DNA from: Odontocerum albicorne
Lineage: Eukaryota; Arthropoda; Insecta; Trichoptera; Odontoceridae
Assembly (NCBI GenBank): GCA_949825065.1
Contig: OX463841.1
Coordinates: 21,323,381 to 21,387,380, forward strand
Length of the DNA: 64,000 nt
Direction: 5' to 3'
Shown: one piece after another, positions 1 through 12,300 of the stretch
How positions within the stretch are numbered: the stretch's first letter is position 1
Layout: each line of letters opens with the position of its first letter
Position numbers and translations under genes: made by a program
Notes under the pieces: generated by a model
What the model saw: the letters and a program-made list of their open reading frames with translations, nothing else
Told to the model about the DNA's origin: nothing
The model's database searches: none

Positions 1-859
1 CAAGTTTCGATAAAGAAAGTAATGATGTGTTTACAGCTAGAGACAATTCAATGGGCAATTCAGGAGGCACGACAGATGTCAAAATTAAAGTGCATTCCAA
101 AAACAGTTTATATCTATTTCTCTCTGGATCCTCACATCCTTTGATCCAAACATAAACAGCTGCAGCTACCGCAAAAATTAACAAAAATAAGATAAATCCG
201 AATGTTTCCAAATTGTTCGCTGTTACACGTTTAACTCCAAACAAAATAGTTCTTAATAATTTCCCTTGAGATGTATTGAATCCTGTTCTAGCAACATAAC
301 CAATACAACCATTATCTGGAGCACGCAATCCAGATGTGGACTGTTTGCTAGGGGCTGAATGTTGAACGATTTTTGTACCACCGAATAAAAGATGGAGTTT
401 TCCATCCCCTTCTGCATCAAATTGCCTATCAACATTTTTTTCCCCTTCTGCCTCCAGTGGCTCTTTCATTTGAGGCACACTTTCACCAGTCAACATTGAT
501 TCATCTACTATACAGGATCCTCTTAATAATATGACATCACAAGGAACAAGAGAATCATTAACAGATCTTATTAGAGAAACAACATCTCCAGGCACAAGTT
601 GATCAGAACTTATAGAACGCCATCTTCTATTTCTGAATACTAATATATTATATGGTTTATTTCCCATTTTTCTTATTTCAGACATATTACGTAATTGTTG
701 TTGCACCAATGTACATTCAAATACTACTAACATCACCAGTGTGAACAGACTGTAATACCAATATTTGTCCAAGCACCAAAGTCCAACACAGAATACTTGA
801 AAAACAAAAAATGGTGCAGTAGCTCGTTCTTTAAATAATTCCAAAAACTCTGGAACGTC
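1..859 (-). CDS. ATP13A1: ATP13A1 exon 4 (continues off window)
   Basis: The acceptor is an AG just upstream of 859, and the exon opens with [18 protein letters not shown]. It encodes two membrane segments, the actuator domain with TGES, and the membrane segment ending in [13 protein letters not shown]. It is open to position 1. Confidence 0.95.
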
Positions 860-3247
860 CTGAAATATTAAAAAATACAGATAGCAAGTAGGGATGTAAA
901 TTCAAGTCCAGTAATAATTTCAAACATTTCAATTTTTTAATGTGAATTTTATGTATTATATTACCATATCCAATTGATTTTTTCCATAGTCTTGTTCAGC
1001 TTGTGATATTTCCTCTTCATCTTGTAACCCTTTTGATTGTAGATACTGACTAGTCCACTTGGCAATCGGGAAGTCAGTAATTTGAAATCTTTTCTTTTCC
1101 CAACTATAAACATATTTAATTTTTTGGAAAACAAACCAAACTTTTGGATTATCATCAAGAACCTGCAATAAATAGTATTTATTCAAATAATCTGATCAAC
1201 ATGTTAACAATTTAATTTATACATAAGAGTTCGGGACACTAAACAGATATAACAACTTCTAAAAATTTGTTTCGCTTTGGGTTTTCTAAGTAACATCTTA
1301 TCTTCCACACTAGACCGATCCAGAAACATAAGACTTATCACACTGGCCCTCAAGAATTTAATACAATTAAGACACATAGTTGTGCTGTATCTTTGATACA
1401 AAGTAGGGTACTGACAGTTTACAGCATTCATAAACTAGTACTCTTAGTGGCAATAACGGTAATCTAACAGTTTTATAATAGATATATCCAGTATTTGCCA
1501 CAGAACATGTTTTATTTGATCACTTTCCTTATGAAAATTCAATAACGGCATTCATTTAGTTAAAAATATCAATGCAGGTTGTGGAAAGATATGTGTAATG
1601 ACAGAAAAACTAAACTCAGTTTTGAATTCAGCACCCCAAAAAACTATAAACTGAGTATAAATTTTCAAAAAAGTTTTATGAACTATAATTTATCAGGCCC
1701 GTGCAATCAACCAATGACACTTATTACCATATGGAAACCTTTTTCAGTTTATTTCAATGCCAACTTTTCTGGATATGTTTATAAAAACATATGTATTGAA
1801 AAAAAATATTTTCTTTATTTACAATAAGGAAAGAAAATCAGTGATCATATTACAAAAATATATATTTTTTTTATTCAAAAAAACAAACAATCCTTTTAAA
1901 ATCTTGTTATACATTTTTTATTTCTATTCACTCACACTGGTTATGGTTATCCCCAGCCAAAGGACAATGTTAGTTATGAGTATGAGCATTCTAGCAACAC
2001 AAATACATCTACACATTACCAAAACAAAACAAACAACTTGCTGCGACACATTATAAATTTACATATTTTTATTTCATTTAAAGCTGTAAACCTCCTTAAT
2101 ACTCGTATCTTGCATACAATGAGTGACATATTTATAATTGCAGTTCTTACGAGTAGTAGGCAAAGGGATCATTCAAAGAGGGCATTCAAGAACATTTCTT
2201 GGTTGAGACCACATTCGCCAATACTAAAATTTATAATCTCAATTTTTGTAGTGCTCCTTTATGGCAAAATTATGTAGAAGACATATCACAGATCTAGCAC
2301 TCTATACAGTGTGAAACATATAAACCATGAGTTCTATAACACTAAATCAACAGTTTTATATTATTTTCTCTTTGATCTCTATTTAGGATGGTGTTGCCAA
2401 ATTTCTTTTTTGTCGACGTAGGGGGAGAGGGGATCTAAATTAAAATGTGTAGCTACATAACATATATATTTATGTTTAGTTAATAAAAACGTGAAGTATT
2501 TTACATAATACTAAAATCTTAAATCAGTGTATATTTTATTGATCAAAAATGATTAAGTGTCAAAACACTGACCATTCTTTAAAACTGCTAAAAGTCTCAC
2601 AAACCGGACTGTTTGGGCAAACACCAAAGAGTTGGCAATACTAATTCAGAATGACATATGTTCTGCCAAGCAGTCAATATCTTATCGCTAGCTATCGGAA
2701 TTAGATCATTCACAGGAACTCTATTGTAAAGTTAAAACCTTTCATACGTATTCACTAATCATATGGCAACTTTGTACACATAGTAAACATATTTGATATT
2801 GACTCAATTTACCTTTTTGTGGTGTAGTTTGACTATTTCAGCAAAGCCATTGTTAGAAGTAGGAACCACTTTGGCTATTTTTGCCCTCGAGGGATCATTT
2901 TCCTAAAATACAAAAACAAATTGCAAAAAAAATCGAATACCGAAACTGTATTTGAGTTTTATTAGAAAAGGACTCACCGGTATACATGACAAAAAACACT
3001 GGACATGGACACTCCAATAGCAAAATAGACATACTAAGACTTGTAAGGTTCCTACACCAGCAACAGCCAGGAAACCTGCTTCGGAATGCTCTTCGAACCC
3101 GTAAACAAATATCCACGCATAGAAAACAACTGGATAGATTAACAAAAAAGGAAAAACAGATCCCTGGAAAACAGTCGAAATAGGGCGATATAATTTAACA
3201 TATTGAACTAATTCATCTACTGCCGAATTTTTCGAAGTCATTGCCAT
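1..3247 (-). CDS. ATP13A1: ATP13A1, P5A-type ATPase (5' part, exons 1-4)
   Basis: This is the first half of the endoplasmic-reticulum P5A ATPase, which known family members use to extract misinserted transmembrane helices. The coding exons, read on the minus strand, are 3247-2978, 2902-2813, 1162-965 and 859-1, giving about 472 residues. All joins are in phase and use GT/AG sites. Exon 1 has hydrophobic membrane segments after a start [13 protein letters not shown]. An alternative ATG lies two codons downstream, and an upstream ATG is closed by a stop at once. The actuator-loop TGES is encoded at 490-479, and the P5A signature PPELP in transmembrane segment 4 is at 67-53. Long blocks such as [17 protein letters not shown] and [19 protein letters not shown] are the conserved ATP13A1 sequence as I know it. 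The phosphorylated DKTGT and the nucleotide-binding domain lie off the left edge. The gene is divergent from TMEM18. I am confident of family and exon structure. Confidence 0.95.
965..1162 (-). CDS. ATP13A1: ATP13A1 exon 3
   Basis: This is a 66-codon, phase-0 exon between an acceptor ending at 1163 and a GTAATA donor at 964. It carries the motif [17 protein letters not shown], matching the P5A N-terminal domain motif (FEFQKIKYSY in vertebrates). Confidence 0.92.
1163..2812. other. ATP13A1 intron 2, no feature recognised
   Basis: About 1.65 kb of AT-rich sequence lies between exons 3 and 2. Short open frames are present on both strands, but none has recognisable motifs. I could not assign any transposon here. 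Confidence 0.6.
2813..2902 (-). CDS. ATP13A1: ATP13A1 exon 2
   Basis: This 30-codon, phase-0 exon encodes [19 protein letters not shown] and so on. It aligns with the EYDPSKA..VKVVPTPNNG stretch of vertebrate ATP13A1. Splice sites are TTTTAG and GTAAAT. Confidence 0.92.
2978..3247 (-). CDS. ATP13A1: ATP13A1 exon 1 with start codon
   Basis: This is a 90-codon first exon with hydrophobic segments typical of the P5A-specific N terminus. It ends in ..CFLSCIP at a GTGAGT donor. The frame is closed shortly upstream of the ATG. Confidence 0.9.
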
Positions 3248-3424
3248 TCTTATTCCATTCCCGATGACAATTCTAATGACTTATCTATGAACCGACCACA
3301 ATCTATGCCAACCTGTCCGGTATCTGTCAAAACAATTCTATGGTTTTGGTATTGCCTATAATAAAAATATATTCAAGGTGACTGAAAATCAGAATTAGAA
3401 GAACAGGAGTATATATACTACATA

Positions 3425-6400
3425 CATACAAAATACCGAAATGAATATGTTTGTTCTACGAGTTTTCGTGTTTTTGTCCCAAACCTCTAATTTTGCGATA
3501 TTTCTTTATTTTAAATCCCGATTTATAAGTAATAACCGTAAATTTCATACCTTTCACTCGAAATATGGCCATTGACGACCAAGTTTACGAATATATACAC
3601 AAAGTTACGACAGGAATATTATTTGTTCTAGGAGTTTTCGTATTTTTCGTCCAAAACGTCAAATTTTGCCATATTTCAATATTTTTAAGTATATTTGAAT
3701 TTTGTTACTTTTGACTTAAAAAATACCATTTTTTCGTACAAAAATGTTAGAATCTTAATGAATCAAGAAAAAAGTGTAGTTGAGACGCATTGACGTTGAT
3801 TATAACATAAAACGTAAAACCTCCTAAACATCTATGAACATTTGATAGTAATACACGGAAACTTCACAATTTTCACCCGAAAAACTAAGAATGACGACCA
3901 AGATTACGAATATTTGTACCAAATCCCGTCATGAATATTATTAGTTCTATGAATTTTCGTGTTTTGTACGAAACCTCTAATTTTGCGATATTTCATTATT
4001 TTAATTCCAGATTTATAAGTAATATACGGAAATTTTATACTTTTTACTCGAAATATGGCCATTGACGACCAAGTTTATGAGTATATGTACAAAATCACGA
4101 CAGGAATATTATTTGTTCTCCAAGTTTTCGTATTTTTCGTCCCAAACCTTAAATTTTGAAATATTTGTATATATTTCCAAGTATATTTGAATTTTGCTAC
4201 TTTTGACTTACAAAATAATATTTTTTCGTACAAAAATGTTAGAATCTTAATAGATCAAGACAAAAGTGTAGAAGAAACGCATTGACGTTGATTATACCGT
4301 AAAACGTATAACCTCCTAAACATCTATGAACATTTGATAGTAATACACGGAAACTTCACACTTTCACACGAAAAACTAGCATTGACGACCAAGTTTACGA
4401 GTATATGTAAAAAATCCCGACGTGAATATGATTTGTTCTACGAGATTTCATGTTTTTGTCCCAAACCTCTAATTTTGCGATATTTCAATATTTTAAGTCC
4501 AGATTTATAACTAATATACGGTAATTTAATAATTTTCACTCAAAATATGGCCATTGACGACCAAGTGTACGAATATATGTACAAAATCACGACAGGAATT
4601 ATTATTTGTTCTACGAAATTTCGTAGTTTTCGTCCCAAACGTCAAATTTTCCCATATTTCAATATTTTCAAGTACATTTGAATTTTGTTACTTTTGACTT
4701 ACGAAATACCGTTTTTTCGTACATACACGGAAACTTCACACTTTTCATCCGAAAAACTAGCATTGACGACCAATATTACGAGTATATGTACAAAACCACG
4801 ACAGGAATATTATTTGTTCTACGAGTTTTCGTGTTTTTGTCCCAAACCTCCAATTTTGCGATATTTCATTATTTTAATTCAAGATTTATAAGTAAAATAC
4901 GGAAATTTCATACTTTTCACTCGAAATATGGGCATTGACGATCAAGTTTACGAGTATATGAACAAAACCATGACAGGAATATTATTTGTTCTACGAGTTT
5001 TCGTGTTTTTGTCCCAAGCCTCTAATTTTGCGATATTTCATTATTTTAAATCCAGATTTTTAAATAAGAACCGTAAATTTCATACTTTTCACTCGAAATA
5101 TGGCCATTGACAACCAAGTTTACGAATATGTGTACAAAGTTACGACAGGAATATTATTTGTTCTAGGAGTTTTCGTATTTTTCGTCCAAAACGTCAAATT
5201 TTGACAGATTTCAATATTTTTAAGTATATTTGAATTTTGTTACTTTTGACTTCCAAAATACAATTTTTTCGTACAGAAATGTTGGATTCTTAATACATCA
5301 AGAAAAACAGTGTAGTTGAAACGCATTGACGTTTAATATAACATAAAACGTAAAACCTCCTAAACATCTTTGAACATTTGATAGTAATACACGGAAACTT
5401 CACACTTTTCACCCGAAAAACTAGCATTGACGACCAAGATTACGAGTATATGTACAAAACCACAACAGGAATATTATTTGTTCTACGAGTTTTCGTGTTT
5501 TTGTCCCAACCCTCTAATTTTGCGATATTTCTTTATTTTAAATCCAGATTTATAAATAATAACCGTAAAATTCATACCTTTCACTCGAAATATGGCCATT
5601 GACGACCAAGTTTACGAATATATGTAAGAAATCACGACAGGAATCTTATTTGTTCTAGGAGTTATCGTATTTTTCGTCCAAAACGTCAAATTTTGCCATT
5701 TTTCAATATTTTTAAGTATATTTGAATTTGGTTACTTTTGACTTACGAAATACCATTTTTTGTACAGAAATGTTGGAATCTTTATGAATCCAGAAATAAG
5801 TGTAGTAGACACGCATTGGCGTAAATTATAACGTAAGACGTAAAACCTCCTAAACATCTATTACCATTTGATAGTAATACACGGAAACTTCACACTTTTC
5901 ACCCGAAAAACTAGCATTGACGACCAAGTTTACGAATATATGTACAAAATTGCGACATGGATATGATTTGTTCTACTAGTTTTCGTGTTTGTGTACAAAA
6001 CCTCTAATTTTGGGATACTTCATTATTTTAATTCCAGATTTATAAGTAATACACGGAAACTTCACACTTTTCACCCGAAAAACTAACAATGACGACCAAG
6101 ATTACGAATATATGTACAAAATCCCGTCATGGATATGATTTGTTCTACTAGTTTTCGTGTTTGTGTACAAAACCTCTAATTTTGGGATACTTCATTATTT
6201 TAATTCCAGATTTATAAGTAATATACGGAAATTTCATACTTTTCACTCGAAATATGGCCATTGACTACCAAGTTTACGAGAATATGTACAAAATCACGAC
6301 AGGAATATTATTTGTTGTACGAGTTTTCATATGTTTCGTCCCAAACGTTAAATATTGAAATATTTGTACATATTTTTAAGTATATTTGAATTTTGTTACT

Positions 6401-8607
6401 TTTGACTTACAAAATACAATTTTTTCGTACAGAAATGTTGCAATCTTAACGAATCAAGAAAAACAGTGTAGTTGAAACGCATTGACGTTGATGATAAAAT
6501 AAAACGTAAAACCTCCTAAACATCTATAAACATTTGATACTAATACACGGAAACTCCACACTTTTTCACCCGAAAAACTAACAATGACGACCAAGATTAC
6601 GAATATATGTACAAAATCCCGTCATGAATATGATTTGTTCTACGAGTTTCCGTTTTTTTGTACAAAACCTGTAATTTTGCGATATTTCATTATTTTAATT
6701 CCAGATTTATAAGTAATATACGGAAATTTATTTGACGACCAAGTTTACGAATATATGTACAAAGTTACGACAGGAATCTTATTTGTTCTAGGAGTTTTCG
6801 TATTTTTCGTCCAAAACGTCAAATTTGGCAATATTTCAATATTTTTAAGTATATTTGAATTTTGTTACTTTTGACTCACGAAATACCCATTTTTTGTACA
6901 GAAATGTTGGAATCTTTATGAATCCAGAAATAAGTGTAGTAGACACGCATTGGCGTAAATTATAACGTAAGACGTAAAACCTCCTAAACATCTATTACCA
7001 TTTGATAGTAATACACGGAAACTTCACACTTTTCACCCGAAAAACTAGCATTGACGACCAAGTTTACGAATATATGTACAAAATTGCGACATGGATATGA
7101 TTTGTTTTACGAGTTTTCGTGTTTTTGTCCCAACCTTCTAATTTTGCGATATTTCAAGTTCAGATTTATATGTAATAACCGTAAATTTCATACTTTTCAC
7201 TCGAAATGTGGCCATGCACGACCAACTTTACGAATATACGAGTATGTATAAAATCACGACAGGAATTATTATTTGTTCTACGAAATTTCTTATATTTCGT
7301 CCCAATCGTCAAATTTTGATATACTCGTATTTCAATATTTTCAAGTACTCGTACATTTGAATTGTGTTACTTTTTACTTACATAATACAATTTTTTCGTA
7401 CAGAAATGTTGGAATCTTAATGAATCAAGAAAAACAGTGTAGTTGAAACGCATTGACATTGATTATAAAATAAAACGTAAAACCTCCTAAACATCTATGA
7501 ACATTTGATAGTAATACACGGAAACTTCACACTTTTCACCCGAAAAACTAACAATGACGACCAAGATTACGAATATATGTACAAAATCCCGTCATGAATA
7601 TGATTTGTTCTACGAGTTTTCGTGTTTTGCGCCCCAAACGTCAATTTTTTCAATATATATATATTTTCAAGTATATTTGAATTTTACTACTTTTGACTTA
7701 CAAAATATTGTACCATTTTTTCGTACAAAAATGTTAGAATCCTAATGAATCAAGAAAAAAAATATTGTAGTTGAAACGCATTGGACGTTGATTATAACAT
7801 AAAACGTGAAACCTCCTAAACATATATGAACATTTGATAGTAATACATGGAAACTTCACACTTTTACCCGAAAAACTAACAATGACGACCAAGATTACGA
7901 ATATATGTACAAAATCCCGACATGAATATGATTAATTCTACGAGTTTTCGTGTTGTTGTCCCAAACCTCTAATTTTGCGATATTTCATTATCTTAAGTCC
8001 AGATTTATAAGTATACATGGAAATTTCATACTTTTCACCCGAAAAACTAGCATTGACGACCAAGTTAACGAATATATGTACAAAATCACCGGAGAGTTTC
8101 CATTTGTTCTACGAGTTTTCGTGTTTTTGTCTTAAATCTCTAATTTTGCGATATTTCATTATTTTGAGTCCAGATTTATAAGTAATAACCGTAAATTTCA
8201 TATTTTTCACTCGAAATATGGCCATTGACGACCAAGTTTACGAATACATGTAAGAAATCACAACAGGAATATTATTTGTTCTACGAGTTTTCGTGTTTTT
8301 GTCCCAAACCTCTAGTTTTGCGATATTTTATTATTTTAAGTCCAGATTTATAAGCAATAACCGTAAATTTCATACTTTTCACTCGAAATATGGCCATTCA
8401 CGACCAAGTTTACGAATATATGTACAAAGTCACGACAGGAATGTTATTTGTTATAGGAGTTTTCGTATTTTTCGTCTTGAACGTCATATTTTGCCATGTT
8501 TCAATATTTTTAAGTATATTTGAATTTGGTTACTTTTGGCTTACAAAATACAATTTTTTCGTACAAAATTGTTAGAATCTTAATGAATCAAGAAAAAAGT
8601 GTAGACT
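3425..8607. repeat. 5.2-kb complex tandem (satellite-like) array
   Basis: A long array of diverged units fills the space between two divergent genes. One marker, CCTCCTAAACATCTATGAAC and close variants, recurs near 3820, 4312, 5356, 5848, 6509, 6980, 7481 and 7812. The spacing is mostly about 470-500 bp, with longer and shorter intervals. Each long unit is itself built from related sub-repeats of about 170-180 bp. One begins ACACGGAAACTTCACAC and the other AACCGTAAATTTCATAC. Both share the core GACGACCAAGTTTACGAATA followed by TATGTACAAA. The many open frames of 60-90 codons are the same repeat read in one frame, with no start context or known domain, so I treat them as non-coding. Edges are by eye, within about 30 bp. 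Confidence 0.9.
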
Positions 8608-9256
8608 TCATCTTCAGGATAATATAAAAAATATTGAATATAGAAAATACATAATAAAACATTCGAAAGTACGGTCTTACTTAAAATATTTCATATGCTT
8701 TAATATTATACTTTTTACTGGATATACATTTAAATTATACTATTTTATTGTTACGAAACCTTTAGAATTAAGTTCAGAGAATTATGGATATGTAATCAAA
8801 GTCGGGATAATTTTTTTCACACTTTTATCAACCAAAGCTTAGGAGTGAAAGATAAATGTTGAATATTTCCCTAACTCTTATTACAAAGTTTTCCCTCTTG
8901 ATCGCGAACTTGCTTGCTTGAAATTCTTAATGGTCAATTAATGAAAGTCATGCAGCCTTAAAATCTAACTTATACGATAAAACAAAATCGTGAATTCTAT
9001 AGTATCACAATCATGTTATGATCAATTCACAATCAACCTAAAAGTAAATAGTTGATAGCTCAAAGTATAACAACGGTTAAGTGGGACTGGTCTAAGCATT
9101 TTATTTTAAAATTATTAGATATATCTCGATTATTTTAACAAGTCAACAAAAATAATCCATTGGTTTGAAACGTTTTCGTTTGTAACATTTGTCCTTGGAC
9201 TGAGTAGTGAGAATGACATTTCTGTTAATAATAAAATAGAAACAATTTTAATATAA
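8608..9256. other. Upstream region of TMEM18
   Basis: This is AT-rich sequence between the end of the satellite array and the TMEM18 start. It should contain the TMEM18 promoter and 5' UTR, but no clear TATA box or other motif stands out. Confidence 0.5.
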
Positions 9257-9328
9257 ATGTTATTTAATATGGATACCGATTTTGTTGAAATCAATGAAAT
9301 TAACGGTTTCATTGCTTATTTACAAAGC
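9257..9328 (+). CDS. TMEM18: TMEM18 exon 1
   Basis: There are 24 codons up to a GTAAGT donor. The reading is ..[19 protein letters not shown], joining in phase 0 to IEWRDPWL of exon 2. Confidence 0.85.
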
Positions 9329-12300
9329 GTAAGTAATAGTTATTCTTACATATACTTTTCTAAAATTTTGCTCAATTTTTGACAGAATCCGCTGTACAGT
9401 TGTTACTTTTGCATAATTTATTTTAACGAATTGAATTCGATATTTGTATGTTGATAGTATGATGTCAAAGTTGAAATTAGTTTTTCTTCTTACAAATATT
9501 TCTTCGTTACATTAATTGATTTAATTATTCTTTGCATTGTAAACTCAAAATTAATATCTTTTTAGTTTGAATTACTCAAAAATCATTGGATAATGTTTGG
9601 TAAAAATTATTTAATTCATAATCTTTCAATTCGAAATTATTTCAGAAGTTTATTCGCTAAAAATATCTGATACACGAATTTCTTCTGATGAGATCGTTTT
9701 TTTACAATTGAATCATGACTTGATACAAAAGATTTAATCATATTTTCTAATAGGCATATATTTTTTAACTCCTTTGTGTAGTTATAAATGCTTAGGATAT
9801 GAATATTATATAGTCGATCTTTAGAACAATGAACTCTGTTATTAGTAAGGTACATAATCTCCCTATCAAAGAGGAGAGAACACCAGACTTCTAATGTGAC
9901 ACACATCCATATACCTTTTCATACAACTCCTATGATTTCTCTGACTTTAGATTTCCTTCTTTCAAAATATCATTCACTTGATACAACTATACTTTACTTG
10001 GTCTTCCTCGACCACGCCTTTCACTCAAATTTGCACTGTTTATTTGCTATGCTAGTTTTTCTTCATTCATTCGTTCTACATACCCAAACCATCTTAGTTG
10101 ACAAAAATAAGTAAATCTTTATGTGCCTCGAATTAAATTCATACAAATACTGTATAGTTATTTCTTTTTGTGAAGACAGACTGAAAAACATCTGAGATTA
10201 TGCCGGGAGGGTTTATTTCTCTTTCTGTTATAATGATGCCTGATCAAGAAAACTGCACAAGATTAGACAGACCCCTTTATTAGCACAAGGCATCCAGAAC
10301 TCTGATAATTGAGTGAATCCAAAAAGGATTAGAGCGACTCCTTTATCATAAATATATTGATATTACTTCTCAAGTGCTAGAAGAGATCTACATACCTCTT
10401 TGCACATATACAAATAGCTATTAGGAAAAATAGCTAATCCCTTGTTGATTGACAAATTATTGTTTAATGTACTTGATAATTGTATACGCCATCATGAATT
10501 AAGATTATTTTCGGTGCCATATTCACAAACTGAACTATTGAGGGTATTACAACACGCTCACAGAATGGCCTTATTGAATGAATTCCAATTCCAATATTAC
10601 CATATCTCAGTGGATAAAATAAAGATTGAGCTCCTTAATAAACTTTGTAGGTATACTGAGACATTACACAAGGAAGCATGAGTATCATTGTTCCTGTTGT
10701 TTTTATTTTTATAAAAATTATTCTACATACTTGTACTTACCCTTTTATTTAAAATACAATGAAGAAATTTGTTTTACACTATGTTAAGTTCTCGGCAAAT
10801 GGTGCAACCCAGATGTCGCAACATTAGCTTATTAGTAGGGTATCTTCTTATTGCTCCGAAACATAGCCTAGGCTTTCAATGTTAAAGCTCAAGTAGCTCT
10901 GTGCTGTATACTTTTCTCTCGTATCAACATCACCGACAACCCTTTTTACTTTTATGGAATGCTCTCAACAAGTTGTTGCCACCTTTCCCTTCTAGATTAA
11001 TTTATCATTAACATGTGCTTTTCTCCAATATGGCGTCCTCAGAGAAAGGATCACTGTGGAAAAGATAATTATACATATTCAGTTTTTCCGTCTAAGTAGA
11101 AGTCAGTCCGGGGTTATAAGATGTTTAACATCCACAGAGTATGTGTTGCCTTGATAACTTGTTGATTATTTCAATGAATCGAACATATTTAAGGGGGTTC
11201 GGTTTAATATTTTCCAATTGTCATCGATTTGCTTAAAAAAAACACGCCAATTGATTTTTTTGAAGTTAAAGCATCTTCTGAATGGCACTGCAGTTGGTCC
11301 TGTGGTCAGGTTTAGAAGGGTGCCGCACAAAAAGAAATGTTCCAATGCATTGGACTGCTCAAGTGAGAGACGCAACAGAACTATCCTTAAAAACTGCCTT
11401 TCGAACTGCGGAGTGCAGAAATGGATGGAGAGTATTCGTCGAGGACTATCATGGGAATCATGAGCTACACGACAGGATGAGGAATATGTCTGGAGGAAAT
11501 ATCAGAAACTAATAATTTATCTTCACCGTGTATAAATTAATTCAAGGAACAATGAAATATAAATGAAGTGTGTAAAAAAAATATGAAAATGTTTTATATT
11601 GCTAGAAAAACTTCAATGACTAAGAAAAAATTATGTGAAGTTTGCGAAGTTTGTGTTACAAAAAGATATATGAAAATTATTGATAAACATTTCAATTTAG
11701 CTATTACGAGCACCATATAACAAGTAGTTTTTGACTGATCTTTGAATCTCATTCTTAGTTTGCCCTTATATTTGAGCAAACAAAAGAGGTTAATTGGAAC
11801 TAGACAAAGCCTGAAATCTGAAGAATATATAGATATTAACCACCTATGGGATACAGGCAAGACTACAATTATAACCAATGCTGAGATTGCACTTTGCCAG
11901 AAATAATCTACATAAAGAGCAAAGTTATTTGACGAAGAATGCCAGATGATCACCAATTAATAAATTAAACATACCTATATATGTATGTACAGCAAAATCT
12001 TGTACAAAAGACTTAGATGTGAGAAAAAGAAAACCCACAAACAAAAGAAGAGAAACCATGTAAAGCACCTAACAGAGAGTTTCGAAAGTGCCTATAGGAT
12101 GCATGAAAGTCGATATGAATATGTGTAAAGAATTCAAGCCATGCAAAACCATATGTAAGTAACACATATGGACCAATTATCACTGATAAGCTCAAATATC
12201 TTGGCAGATGGGTCAATCACTTTGATGACATCCTGAATAAACTTGGATTAAACAGATTACTGATTAGAATAAAACTGCTTGGAAGAAATTTAATGCGTCA

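Noticed and set aside
1204..1431. 75-codon minus-strand frame inside ATP13A1 intron 2
   Set aside because: It is not part of the conserved protein, which joins exon 2 to exon 3 directly, and has no recognised family.
4678..8575. Series of 60-90-codon open frames with similar proteins in the satellite array
   Set aside because: They are one frame of the tandem repeat. Starts and stops vary by copy, no domain is recognisable, and the units also differ by indels that are not multiples of three.
3425..8607. CRISPR-like regularity
   Set aside because: Units are about 170-500 bp with related, not unique, intervening sequence in a eukaryotic genome. This is a satellite.
9637..9906. 89-codon minus-strand frame in TMEM18 intron 1
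   Set aside because: No motif and no splice context. Part overlaps the retrotransposon tail at 9895-10100.
11594..11956. 120-codon minus-strand frame
   Set aside because: Hydrophobic by composition of AT-rich DNA. No family signature or supporting splice sites.
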